64,000 nt of DNA from NCBI GenBank assembly GCA_963520375.1, contig CAUQQF010000006.1, positions 1 to 64,000 of the forward strand, in the 5' to 3' direction. The position numbers and the translations under genes are program-made. This stretch comes from JABCPE02 sp963520375 (GTDB taxonomy: Bacteria > Bacteroidota > Bacteroidia > Flavobacteriales > Weeksellaceae). The stretch's first letter is position 1, and each line of letters begins with the position of its first letter. The notes under the pieces are model-generated. The model ran no database searches. It saw only the letters and a list, made by a program, of their open reading frames with translations, and was not told the DNA's origin. This document shows, in pieces, positions 17,329 through 25,733 of the stretch.

Positions 17329-17466
17329 ATTGGGTGGTTTTTATGGTTTTTCATCATTAAAATAATATTCATAAAATAGGAAAAAGTTCAAACAAATTTC
17401 AAATGAAAAATAGAAGAAAAACCAACAAAGAATATTTATTTAATGATGATTTGATTTTTTTTGTGA

Positions 17467-17474
17467 TATCTTTG
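17467..17474 (+). promoter_or_regulatory. -7 box of ubiE-porT
   Basis: TATCTTTG matches TAnnTTTG and would start transcription about 30 bases before the ubiE ATG. The spacing to the nearest upstream TTG is shorter than usual. Confidence 0.45.
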
Positions 17475-17510
17475 CTGCTGAATATATTTTGAAAGATATA
17501 TTGTTTTTAA

Positions 17511-18242
17511 ATGCTTGAAAATCAATTGAACTTAAATACGAAAGTAGATGACTCTGCCTCAAATAAAACTTTGAGAGTGGAAAATATGTTCGATAGAATA
17601 GCTCCGAAATATGATTTCTTTAATCGCTTGTTTTCGCTTCGGATAGACCTTTTGTGGCGAAAAAGTTTAGTGAAATGGATGCAGAGCGATGACCCAAAAC
17701 AGATTCTAGATGTGGCCACAGGAACAGGCGAACTGGCAATAGCGCTTTGGAAAAAATTCAGAGTGAAAATAACTGCTGTGGATTTGTCCCAAGAAATGCT
17801 CAATATGGCCGATAAAAAAATCAAAGAGCTGGGAGCTGACATAACCATTCGGAAAGCAAATGCAGAAAATTTACCTTTTGAAAGTAATAAATTCGATGCT
17901 GTGAGCGTTGGATTTGGAGTAAGGAATTTTGAAAACTTAGAAAAAGGTCTAAGTGAGCTGAGGCGAGTGGCCAAGGAAGACGGAAATGTCTATATTTTAG
18001 AATTTTCAAAAATGGAGGGAGTTTTGTCGCCTTTGTATAATTTTTATTTTAGGAAAATGCTTCCATTTTTAGCAAGGATGATTTCTGGTGAAAAGGAGGC
18101 GTATACCTATCTGCCAGACTCTGTGCAGAATTTTCCTTGTGGGGAGAGAATGAAAAATATTTTATTAGATTTGGGGTTTTCAAAAGTGGAGTACAAAAAA
18201 TTAAGTTTAGGAATTGTAACAATTTATAAAGCAAAAAAATAA
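17511..18242 (+). CDS. ubiE: Demethylmenaquinone methyltransferase
   Basis: A 243-residue class I SAM-dependent methyltransferase of the UbiE/MenG family, which methylates demethylmenaquinone in the last step of menaquinone synthesis. VENMFDRIAPKYDFFNRLFSLRIDLLWRK is the N-terminal family signature. DVATGTGELAIAL is the SAM-binding motif I, and FGVRNFENLEKGLSELRRV is the second family signature. The stop is followed after one base by porT. This ubiE-porT order is common in flavobacteria. Confidence 0.95.
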   Translation: MLENQLNLNTKVDDSASNKTLRVENMFDRIAPKYDFFNRLFSLRIDLLWRKSLVKWMQSDDPKQILDVATGTGELAIALWKKFRVKITAVDLSQEMLNMADKKIKELGADITIRKANAENLPFESNKFDAVSVGFGVRNFENLEKGLSELRRVAKEDGNVYILEFSKMEGVLSPLYNFYFRKMLPFLARMISGEKEAYTYLPDSVQNFPCGERMKNILLDLGFSKVEYKKLSLGIVTIYKAKK

Positions 18243-18243
18243 G

Positions 18244-18984
18244 ATGAAAAAATTGTTTGGAATATTATCATTGTTTGGATTTTTTTCAATGTCGGACGCA
18301 CAGTCGCTCTTTAATATCAGGGACAGACCAGACAGGCTGGAGTGGATAGATGTGGATAAATACAGCTATGGTTTTTATCTGAATGCCAATAGTTTTGATT
18401 ATAAAGTAAAGCTAGCGAACGGATTTTCAGAGCAGAATAGTCCTGTGATAGTGAGAAATTCTGTGGGATTTGGGGCTGGACTTATAGGAAGAATGAAACT
18501 CAATGATTATTTGGATATCAGGCTGGAACCAGGGATTCAGTTCGTGGAGAGGGAGCTTACTTTTAAAAATGCAGCGGTTTTAGCAGTGAATCCTGCGGAC
18601 AGAGATTTATACACTTTGAGAAAGGTGAAATCCACCTATGTAGATGTTCCTGTAATGCTGGAACTTCATGGGAATAGATGGTTTAACTCTCGTCCTTACG
18701 CAGCGGGAGGGGTGAATTGGCTGGTGAATTTACAGTCTAATGAAAAAAATGTAAATGATAATTTGCAAGGGACTTTTAGAACCAGAACGAATAATTTTGC
18801 ATGGTCAGCGGAGATAGGAATACAGTTTTATTTTTCTAAGTTTAAACTTACTCCCGCGATACGAGGAACATTCTTAATAAACAACGAACTGGTGCAGGAT
18901 AATGCGACAACGCCTAGCTACTGGGCAGGGACAATGTCTTCCTTAAAAACAAATGCACTGATGTTTGTTCTAAAATTTGAATAA
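18244..18984 (+). CDS. porT: Type IX secretion/gliding outer-membrane protein PorT
   Basis: A 246-residue outer-membrane beta-barrel with a signal peptide (cleavage near FFSMSDAQ). PorT is needed for type IX secretion of gingipain-like and adhesin cargo and for gliding in Bacteroidetes. The sequence has alternating amphipathic strands, the family segment around LRKVKSTYVDVPVMLELHG, and ends in an aromatic-rich strand (LMFVLKFE). The direct coupling with ubiE supports the call. No other secretion component lies in this window. Confidence 0.85.
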   Translation: MKKLFGILSLFGFFSMSDAQSLFNIRDRPDRLEWIDVDKYSYGFYLNANSFDYKVKLANGFSEQNSPVIVRNSVGFGAGLIGRMKLNDYLDIRLEPGIQFVERELTFKNAAVLAVNPADRDLYTLRKVKSTYVDVPVMLELHGNRWFNSRPYAAGGVNWLVNLQSNEKNVNDNLQGTFRTRTNNFAWSAEIGIQFYFSKFKLTPAIRGTFLINNELVQDNATTPSYWAGTMSSLKTNALMFVLKFE

Positions 18985-18990
18985 AAATAG

Positions 18991-19018
18991 AACCATAGAC
19001 GAAAGTTTATGGTTTTTT
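18991..19018 (+). terminator. Terminator after porT
   Basis: AACCATAGAC (18991-19000) and GTTTATGGTT (19005-19014) form a 10-bp stem closed by a GAAA tetraloop and followed by T residues. Confidence 0.85.
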
Positions 19019-19051
19019 ATTTAAAATTTAGTAAAAATCCAAAAAAAAATG

Positions 19052-19059
19052 TAATTTTG
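19052..19059 (+). promoter_or_regulatory. -7 box TAATTTTG of the zapA operon
   Basis: A match to TAnnTTTG, 30 bases before the ATG at 19089. No clear -33 TTG is present. Confidence 0.4.
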
Positions 19060-19088
19060 CGTATTAAGGTTAGAACAAACTTCTGGAG

Positions 19089-19391
19089 ATGTCAGTAGAT
19101 TTAGATAAAAATTTTTCTGTATTAAGAGATAAAATTCTAAAAATCAATAAGGATTATAAAGAATTATCAAAAGAATATGAGGATTTGCGGAAAAAATATG
19201 ATTTGCTGAAAGGGAAATATGAAGAGGAGCAGAGAGAAAATCAGGAGTTGAAGGAGGAACAAAAAAAGATAAAATTGATTTCAGCAATTTCTGGTAATCC
19301 AGACCATAATAGATTGATGAAAAATCACATCAATAAACTGATTAAGGAAATTGATGCATGTATAGCTTATCTTAGAAATACAGGAATGTAA
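19089..19391 (+). CDS. Coiled-coil protein preceding zapA (ZapB-like)
   Basis: A 100-residue protein that is almost entirely coiled coil (NKDYKELSKEYEDLRKKYDL and on to about residue 60), with a short C-terminal helical part. It overlaps zapA by one base (TAATG), and its equivalent commonly sits here in flavobacteria. The layout suggests a ZapB-like or other partner of ZapA at the Z-ring. This is a contextual inference, as coiled coils carry little family signal. Confidence 0.7.
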   Translation: MSVDLDKNFSVLRDKILKINKDYKELSKEYEDLRKKYDLLKGKYEEEQRENQELKEEQKKIKLISAISGNPDHNRLMKNHINKLIKEIDACIAYLRNTGM

Positions 19392-19690
19392 TGGCTCAGC
19401 AGGAAATAAGAATAAACATAGCAGGGCGGTATTATGCAATGTATATCACCCCAGAACAGGAGGAAGTGGTGCGTAGAATTGGGAAAAATATAGATATGAC
19501 GATAAAGGAGATGGAGAATAACTATGCTACCAAAGACAAACAGGATGCTCTCGCGATGACTGCTCTTAGGCTTATGATAAATGCAGAGTTTAATTTACAG
19601 AAAAAAGATAGAGAGCTGAAAGAAGCTGATGAAAAGCTGAAAGAAGTAATAAATTTTTTGAAGGAGCTAGAACAGGATAACAAAGAATAA
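19391..19690 (+). CDS. zapA: Cell division protein ZapA
   Basis: A 99-residue protein with the ZapA pattern: an N-terminal beta strand region (EIRINIAGRYYAMYITPEQE), then a central and long C-terminal helix (DALAMTALRLMINAEFNLQ, then a coiled coil to the end). ZapA binds FtsZ and bundles its filaments at midcell. The start overlaps the stop of the upstream coiled-coil gene. A 6S RNA candidate follows at once, the same order (zapA then ssrS) as in many proteobacteria. Confidence 0.9.
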   Translation: MAQQEIRINIAGRYYAMYITPEQEEVVRRIGKNIDMTIKEMENNYATKDKQDALAMTALRLMINAEFNLQKKDRELKEADEKLKEVINFLKELEQDNKE

Positions 19691-19694
19691 TAAA

Positions 19695-19872
19695 TGAAAC
19701 CTGCAATAATTCTAACTTTATTTAGGTAAACTCAACGCTAAACAATTACCGAGTAAAGGTCTGCTCAATGGCGTGCCGTCATCTTGTCGGATTACAGAGA
19801 GTAGAAATAAGCTCAAATCGTGTTGATAGGGAGTTTACTCTAACATCACAAATGGATTATTGTGGGTTTTTT
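19695..19872 (+). ncRNA. ssrS: 6S RNA candidate
   Basis: A non-coding stretch of about 178 bases just after zapA. AAACCTGCAATAAT (19697-19710) pairs over 14 positions, including two wobble pairs, with ATTATTGTGGGTTT (19856-19869). A second closing stem joins TAAACTC with GAGTTTA further in, leaving a large open central region. A long rod with a central bubble, this length, and a position downstream of zapA are the hallmarks of 6S RNA, which binds and silences the housekeeping RNA polymerase holoenzyme. The T-run after the 3' arm would end transcription. I cannot run a covariance model. Confidence 0.75.
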
Positions 19873-19915
19873 GTAAAAATATTGGAAAGAAAAATAATAA
19901 AATAGTTAATAGATA

Positions 19916-21478
19916 ATGGAGATAATTTATATCATAATAGGTCTTGTAGTGGGAGCTTTGGGAGGAATTCTTTATTCAAGGAAAGCCACAAATTCCAAAG
20001 CTAATTTCATTATAAAAGATGCTAAACAAAGTGCAGAGAACATCATTCAAAATGCCAATGTACAAGCAGAATCTATAAAGAAAGAGAGGATAGTTCAGGC
20101 AAAAGAAAAGTTTTTAGAATTAAAGACAGAACATGATGCCAATATCCAAGCTCGTGAGAAAAAAATGCAGGAAGTAGAGAAAAGAGCAAAGGATAAAGAA
20201 AGCAAACTCAATGATGAACTCAGTAAAGTTTCTAAACTTGAAAAAGATTTAGAAAAACAACAGACTGAATATCAAAGAAAATCAGAAATCATTGATAAAA
20301 AACAAGCTGAACTCAATGAAGCCATTTCTCAAAAAGTAGAAATGTTGGAAAAAATATCTAACTATTCTGCAGAAGAGGCCAAAAAAGAATTGGTAGAATC
20401 TCTAAGAGCAGAAGCGAAAACCAGAGCCCAAGCTTATGTGCAGAACATAATGGAAGAGGCTCAGATGAATGCGAAAAACGAAGCAAGAAAAATCGTTATT
20501 CAGACCATTCAGAGAATCGGGACAGAGCAGGCGATTGAGAATTCAGTTTCGGTATTTAATATAGAATCTGATGAGGTTAAAGGGAGAATTATCGGTAGAG
20601 AAGGACGAAATATCCGTGCTTTGGAATCTGCTACAGGCGTTGAAATTATAGTGGATGATACGCCAGAGGCTATTTTGCTTTCGTGTTTTGACCCTGTAAG
20701 AAGGGAGATTGCACGCCTTTCGCTTCATAGACTTGTTACTGATGGAAGAATTCACCCTGCAAGAATAGAAGAAGTTGTAGAAAAAACCCGCAAACAGATA
20801 GAAGAGGAAATCATAGAAGTAGGTAAGAGAACGATAATAGATTTGGGTATTCATGGGCTTCATCCAGAACTTGTAAAAATAGTGGGTAGAATGAAATATC
20901 GTTCTTCCTATGGGCAAAACCTGTTACAGCACTCTAGAGAGGTAGCAAATATAGCTGCCACTATGGCTGCGGAGCTGGGATTAAATGTGAAATTAGCTAA
21001 AAGAGCAGGATTATTGCACGATATAGGAAAAGTTCCAGAAGAAGAGTCTGAATTACCACACGCGCTTTTAGGAATGCAGTGGGCAGAGAAATTTGGAGAA
21101 AATCCAGAGGTGGTGAATGCTATCGGTGCACACCACGATGAGATAGAAATGACCTCTCTATTATCTCCAATCATTCAAGTAGCCGATGCGATATCAGGAG
21201 CAAGACCTGGAGCAAGAAGACAAGTTTTAGAATCATATATCCAAAGATTAAAAGATTTAGAAGCAGCAGCATTAAGCTTTGATGGAGTTTCTAATGCGTT
21301 TGCGATACAAGCGGGTAGAGAACTGAGAGTAATGGTGGAGAGTAGCAAGGTAAATGATGAAAGAGCTCATCAGCTTTCGTATGATATTTCAGAGAAAATA
21401 CAAAACGAACTAACTTACCCAGGACAAGTAAAAGTAACAGTAATCCGCGAAACTAGAGCAGTAAATATAGCAAGATAA
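19916..21478 (+). CDS. rny: Ribonuclease Y
   Basis: A 520-residue membrane-anchored endoribonuclease that starts mRNA decay. Order of parts: one N-terminal membrane helix (residues 1-20), a long coiled coil to about 180, a KH RNA-binding domain with GRIIGREGRNIRALE, and an HD domain with the metal ligands in LLHDIGK and AHHDE. Length matches the family. It is the first protein gene after the 6S RNA candidate and has its own terminator. Confidence 0.95.
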   Translation: MEIIYIIIGLVVGALGGILYSRKATNSKANFIIKDAKQSAENIIQNANVQAESIKKERIVQAKEKFLELKTEHDANIQAREKKMQEVEKRAKDKESKLNDELSKVSKLEKDLEKQQTEYQRKSEIIDKKQAELNEAISQKVEMLEKISNYSAEEAKKELVESLRAEAKTRAQAYVQNIMEEAQMNAKNEARKIVIQTIQRIGTEQAIENSVSVFNIESDEVKGRIIGREGRNIRALESATGVEIIVDDTPEAILLSCFDPVRREIARLSLHRLVTDGRIHPARIEEVVEKTRKQIEEEIIEVGKRTIIDLGIHGLHPELVKIVGRMKYRSSYGQNLLQHSREVANIAATMAAELGLNVKLAKRAGLLHDIGKVPEEESELPHALLGMQWAEKFGENPEVVNAIGAHHDEIEMTSLLSPIIQVADAISGARPGARRQVLESYIQRLKDLEAAALSFDGVSNAFAIQAGRELRVMVESSKVNDERAHQLSYDISEKIQNELTYPGQVKVTVIRETRAVNIAR

Positions 21479-21482
21479 TTTG

Positions 21483-21512
21483 AAGAGTCTTCCTTTTTTG
21501 GGAGGCTTTTTT
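21483..21512 (+). terminator. Terminator after rny
   Basis: AAGAGTCTTCC pairs, with a few G-T pairs, with GGGAGGCTTTTT. The stem ends in a T-run, but is weaker than the other terminators in the window. Confidence 0.6.
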
Positions 21513-21787
21513 GTAATTTTGTCAGAGATGAATTTTTGATGAAAAAATAGAGTATATAAATGAAATTAACTCTCTAATAAAAAATATATTATATCAAATG
21601 TATTTTTTTCTCTCTGAGAAATCAATAATTATTTAATTTATTATTGTATATTTGCTAACAATTTTAAGTAAGGCTATTTATTTTTTGTAATTTTTGTGCT
21701 ATAAAATTTATAAATCCTTATTTATATGGGTAGGCGTAGTAGTTCTATCCTTTAGGAATTTTACAATAAACTAAAAAAATCACAATT
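21513..21787 (+). promoter_or_regulatory. AT-rich leader region with -7 box at 21647
   Basis: The gap between rny and the FabH-like gene is 309 bases. It contains no gene. TATATTTG at 21647-21654 fits a -7 box and would give a 5' leader of about 125 bases, longer than typical here. I see no known riboswitch in it. Confidence 0.45.
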
Positions 21788-22855
21788 ATGCCAAATACTA
21801 TAATCATAGGTTCAGGGTCTTATATTCCAGAGAGAGTTATTGATGGAAATTATTTTTTAGATGCTGTTTTCTATGATGAAAATGGAAAAATTATAGACAA
21901 ACCTAATGAGGAAATTGTTAAAAAATTTGTAGAAATCACAGAAATTGAACGCCGTAGGTATGTGAATGATGATGAGAACAATTCTGATATTGCGACAAAA
22001 GCCTCTGAAAGGGCAATTCAAGATGCTGGAATAGACCGCGAAACTCTAGATTATATTATCTGTGCGAGTAATTTTGGAGAAATCAATGTAGATGGGATAA
22101 GTAGCTTTATGCCTTCTATGTCTGCAAGAATAAAGCATAAACTTGGCATAAAGAGCAGAAAGTGTGTAAATTATGATATGATTTTTGGCTGTCCTGGCTG
22201 GGTAGAATCTATGATTTTGGCGGATTCTCTCATAAAGGCAGGAAAAGCCAAAACTATTCTTGTGGTGGGTTCTGAAACACCGAGCCGAGCATTAGACCCA
22301 TATGATAGAAATAGAATGATTTTTGCAGATGGTGCAGGTGCTGTGGTTGTAAAAGCAACAGATGATGAAACTGTGGGAATGATTTCTTCGGCGACTATTT
22401 GTGATAATCAGGAAGAAATTACTTATTTGGATATGGATTGTTCTTTAAATAAGGACCATGACCCAAAGAAAAAATATATCAGAATGGCAGGAAGAAAAAT
22501 TTATGAATATGTTTTGACGAATGTTCCTCCTGCAATTAAGGAAACTATCGATGCTGCGGGAATTGATATAGATGATGTAGAAAAAATTCTAATCCACCAA
22601 GCTAATGCTAAGATGGACTATGCAATCATCCCAAGACTCTACAAGCTCTATGGCAAGAACGAATATGACCACAATATCACTCCTATGATTATCCAAGAAA
22701 TGGGAAATACTTCTGTGGCGAGCATTCCTACGATGTATGACCTCATTACAAAAGGTAAAATGGAAGGACACAGCATGAAAAAAGGAGATTATATAGTGAT
22801 GTGTTCTGTGGGTGCAGGGATGAATATCAATGCATTCGTTTACAAAATGCCTTAA
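21788..22855 (+). CDS. 3-oxoacyl-ACP synthase III family protein (FabH-like)
   Basis: A 355-residue thiolase-fold condensing enzyme. The FabH-type catalytic triad is present: Cys135 in FGCPGW, His270 in HQAN, and Asn307 in GNTSVASIP. It is longer than housekeeping FabH and has an inserted region near residues 20-40. It could start fatty acid synthesis or a special lipid or pigment pathway from an unusual acyl-CoA. It stands alone with its own promoter and terminator, so context does not help. The FabH superfamily is certain, and the exact role is open. Confidence 0.85.
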   Translation: MPNTIIIGSGSYIPERVIDGNYFLDAVFYDENGKIIDKPNEEIVKKFVEITEIERRRYVNDDENNSDIATKASERAIQDAGIDRETLDYIICASNFGEINVDGISSFMPSMSARIKHKLGIKSRKCVNYDMIFGCPGWVESMILADSLIKAGKAKTILVVGSETPSRALDPYDRNRMIFADGAGAVVVKATDDETVGMISSATICDNQEEITYLDMDCSLNKDHDPKKKYIRMAGRKIYEYVLTNVPPAIKETIDAAGIDIDDVEKILIHQANAKMDYAIIPRLYKLYGKNEYDHNITPMIIQEMGNTSVASIPTMYDLITKGKMEGHSMKKGDYIVMCSVGAGMNINAFVYKMP

Positions 22856-22892
22856 CAATTGAATACTTTTTTCATACAAAAACTATAAAAAC

Positions 22893-22927
22893 CACATCAG
22901 CATAAATCTATGCTGGTGTGTTCTTTT
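22893..22927 (+). terminator. Terminator after FabH-like gene
   Basis: CACATCAGCATA pairs with TATGCTGGTGTG over 12 positions with an AATC loop, followed by a T-rich run. Confidence 0.8.
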
Positions 22928-22954
22928 GAATAATATTTATATTTTTAAAAACCT

Positions 22955-24148
22955 ATGCAGAAACAATTTTTACTTCTCTTTGGGATTTTTGTAGTCTTAG
23001 AAATATATGTTTATCAGGGAGTTAAGAATTTGGCTCAAAATCCTTTTATCAGAGGAGGATATGTGGTGGCTAATGCTCTGATTTATGCAATTATTTTCTA
23101 TTTTGCTGTTATCAGACCAGATTCCTCCAAAGTTCCTTTTATGATGAATATTGTGATGATATTCATCGTTCCAAAACTGGTTATGGTTCTTTTTCTTTTG
23201 GTGGACGATATTTTTCGGTTTGGGAAGTATTTGGTTCAGACTTTTTCTGCCAAGGCAAGCCACTATCCAGAGAGGAGAAAATTCCTTGGTTTGATGGCTT
23301 TGGGCGGTACTATACTGCTTTCTCTTGCTGTGATAGATGGCATTATTTTTGGAAAATATCGCCATATTTTAAGAAAAGTAAAATTAAAATTTAAAAATCT
23401 TTCCAAAAGTTTCAAAGGATATAAAATTGTCCAAATTTCTGATGTTCACAGTGGGAGTTTTTCTGACCCTTCCAAATTGCAGCACGCTATAGATTTAATC
23501 AATGAGCAAAAACCTGATTTAGTGCTGTTTACAGGAGATATGGTGAATAATTATGCCGATGAGTTTAAGCCTTTTATACCTTTATTTTCTCAAATTAAGG
23601 CTAAAGACGGGAAGTTTTCCGTTTTGGGAAATCATGACTATGGACTTTATGGGCAATGGAATACGAGCGAGGAGCAAAAACAAAATGTTCCAAAACTAAT
23701 TGATTATCAAAGACAAGCAGGTTTTGAAATGCTCCGAAATGAGCATAGAGTTTTTGAAAGAAATGGCGAAAAAATCTATCTTTTAGGAGTAGAAAACTGG
23801 GGAGAGCCGCCTTTCCCTCAGTTTGGTGATTTGGATAAAGCTGTAAAAGGCGTTCCTACGGATGCAGTGAAAGTACTGATGTCACACGACCCTACTCATT
23901 TTGATGCAGTGGTAAAGACTCATCCCTCTGATATTCAGCTGACTCTGTCTGGGCATACTCACGGAATGCAGTTTGGTCTTGATTTGAAAAATGTGAAATG
24001 GTCGCCAGTGCAGTATCGCTATAAAAAATGGATAGATTTATACGAAAGTATGGGCAAATATCTCTATGTGAATAGAGGGTTTGGAGTCATAGGTTTTCAT
24101 GGAAGAGTTGGGATTTATCCAGAGATTACTTTGATAGAATTAGATTAA
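22955..24148 (+). CDS. Membrane-anchored metallophosphoesterase (YkuE-like)
   Basis: A 397-residue protein with four N-terminal hydrophobic segments (to about residue 135) followed by a calcineurin-like phosphoesterase domain. The domain shows the metal motifs DVHSGSF, FTGDMVNN, GNHDYG and GHTHGMQ in order. The layout matches the YkuE/YaeI family, proposed to act on phospholipid or lipid A-type substrates at the membrane. The substrate is unknown. It is convergent with speA. Confidence 0.88.
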   Translation: MQKQFLLLFGIFVVLEIYVYQGVKNLAQNPFIRGGYVVANALIYAIIFYFAVIRPDSSKVPFMMNIVMIFIVPKLVMVLFLLVDDIFRFGKYLVQTFSAKASHYPERRKFLGLMALGGTILLSLAVIDGIIFGKYRHILRKVKLKFKNLSKSFKGYKIVQISDVHSGSFSDPSKLQHAIDLINEQKPDLVLFTGDMVNNYADEFKPFIPLFSQIKAKDGKFSVLGNHDYGLYGQWNTSEEQKQNVPKLIDYQRQAGFEMLRNEHRVFERNGEKIYLLGVENWGEPPFPQFGDLDKAVKGVPTDAVKVLMSHDPTHFDAVVKTHPSDIQLTLSGHTHGMQFGLDLKNVKWSPVQYRYKKWIDLYESMGKYLYVNRGFGVIGFHGRVGIYPEITLIELD

Positions 24149-24166
24149 TCTTTTAAATATAAAAAG

Positions 24167-24193
24167 AAAAACCTCCAAATTTTGGAGGTTTTT
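24167..24193. terminator. Bidirectional terminator between phosphoesterase gene and speA
   Basis: ACCTCC and GGAGGT form the core of a stem flanked by A-run and T-run, so it can end transcription from both sides. Confidence 0.85.
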
Positions 24194-24202
24194 TTATTGT
24201 TT

Positions 24203-25594
24203 TTAGTAACCTAATAATTTTAGGACATCTTCAGGTTTTTGCTCTTCGCTAAATACCTCATATTCAAGCTCTCCATCTTTATTTCTGTTGATAAGAATAT
24301 GTTTTGGCTGTGGAATCAAACAGTGGTGAACACCTCCGAAACCACTGATGGTTTCTTGGTAAGCTCCCGTATTGAAAAATCCGATATAAAGAGGTTTAGT
24401 ATCGCTAAACACAGGAAGGTAGATGGCATTGGTATGCTGTTCAGAATTGTAGTAATCATCTGAATCACAGGTCAATCCACCCAAGAAAACTCTTTCATAT
24501 GAATCTTCCCATCTGTTTAGCGGAAGCATGATGAAATGGCGGGAAATAGCCCAAGTATCAGGTAGGGTAGTCATAAAACTACTGTCTATCATATCCCATT
24601 TTTCTCTGTCGTTTTGGCGTTTTTGGCTGATGATTTTGTAGAGATTAGCACCGCTTTCACCAACTGTGAAAGACCCAAACTCAGTGTAAATATTAGGTTC
24701 TTCTACGCCTTCTTCTTCGCAGAATTTCTTGATTTGAGATACAATTTCATTAATCATATACTCATAGTCATAATCAAAATTAAGAGAAGTTTTTATAGGC
24801 AGCCCTCCACCTATGTTTAGGGAATCCACCTCTGGTGCGATTTTCTTCAAACGAGCATAAACACGCAGACATTTGAATAATTCGTTCCAGTAATATGCGG
24901 TGTCTTTTATTCCTGTATTGATGAAGAAATGGAGCATTTTCAGCCTTGCATTCGGGTGTTCTGCGATTTTTTGGCTGTAATAAGGGATAATGTCCTTGTA
25001 TCCAATTCCTAGTCTTGATGTATAAAATTCAAATTTCGGTTCTTCCTCTGATGCGATACGGATACCGATATCAAAGGTTCTGTCGATGCTTTCTGTCAGT
25101 TTGTCCAGCTCACGATAATTGTCAATTATCGGCATTACATTCTCAAAGCCATCATTGATAAGGTTTGAAATTTTTTCAAGATAATCATCTGTTTTAAAAC
25201 CATTACAGATGACCTCTATATCTCGGCTTACTTTCCCTTTTTCAAAGAGTTTTTTCACGATATCGATGTCAAACGCAGAGGAAGTCTCCACACTGATATC
25301 ATTTTTCAGAGCTTCTTCCAAAACAAAAGAAAAATGGCTGGATTTCGTGCAGTAGCAGTATCTGTAGCCGTTTTTATAGTCGTTTTTATCGATAGCTTCC
25401 GCGAACCATTTTTTGGCTCTTTGTATGTTTTGTGAAATTTTTGGAAGGTAACTTACTTTCAGCGGCGTCCCGAACTTCTCCACCACATTCATCAGATTGA
25501 TTCCGTGAAAGTGCAGGCTTTCGCTGTCGTAGTTGAACTCTTCCTGTGGGAAATATAAGGTCTGGTCTATTAGCTCAGAATATTTTATTTTCAT
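24203..25594 (-). CDS. speA: Biosynthetic arginine decarboxylase
   Basis: A 463-residue PLP enzyme of the SpeA/LysA fold that converts arginine to agmatine for polyamine synthesis. The Lys in CYCTKSSHF takes the place of the PLP Schiff-base Lys. NIGGGLPI is the phosphate-binding loop, and LGGLTCDSDDYY is the SpeA-type Cys-Asp substrate motif. It is the short Bacteroidetes form rather than the 650-residue proteobacterial one. The frame is open 21 codons further upstream, but MKIKYSELID at 25594 is the normal start. No speB or other polyamine gene is adjacent. Confidence 0.9.
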   Translation of the reverse strand: MKIKYSELIDQTLYFPQEEFNYDSESLHFHGINLMNVVEKFGTPLKVSYLPKISQNIQRAKKWFAEAIDKNDYKNGYRYCYCTKSSHFSFVLEEALKNDISVETSSAFDIDIVKKLFEKGKVSRDIEVICNGFKTDDYLEKISNLINDGFENVMPIIDNYRELDKLTESIDRTFDIGIRIASEEEPKFEFYTSRLGIGYKDIIPYYSQKIAEHPNARLKMLHFFINTGIKDTAYYWNELFKCLRVYARLKKIAPEVDSLNIGGGLPIKTSLNFDYDYEYMINEIVSQIKKFCEEEGVEEPNIYTEFGSFTVGESGANLYKIISQKRQNDREKWDMIDSSFMTTLPDTWAISRHFIMLPLNRWEDSYERVFLGGLTCDSDDYYNSEQHTNAIYLPVFSDTKPLYIGFFNTGAYQETISGFGGVHHCLIPQPKHILINRNKDGELEYEVFSEEQKPEDVLKLLGY

Positions 25595-25733
25595 TTTTTG
25601 TAGGTATAAATTTTGAGTTAAAAATGATATGCAAAAATGCAAAAAAAATGCGAACAATAAAATTTTATCTTATAAACACTTACACACATTATAAAAGATT
25701 TAGGTTTTAAATAAAATTCATAATTTTACGCCC

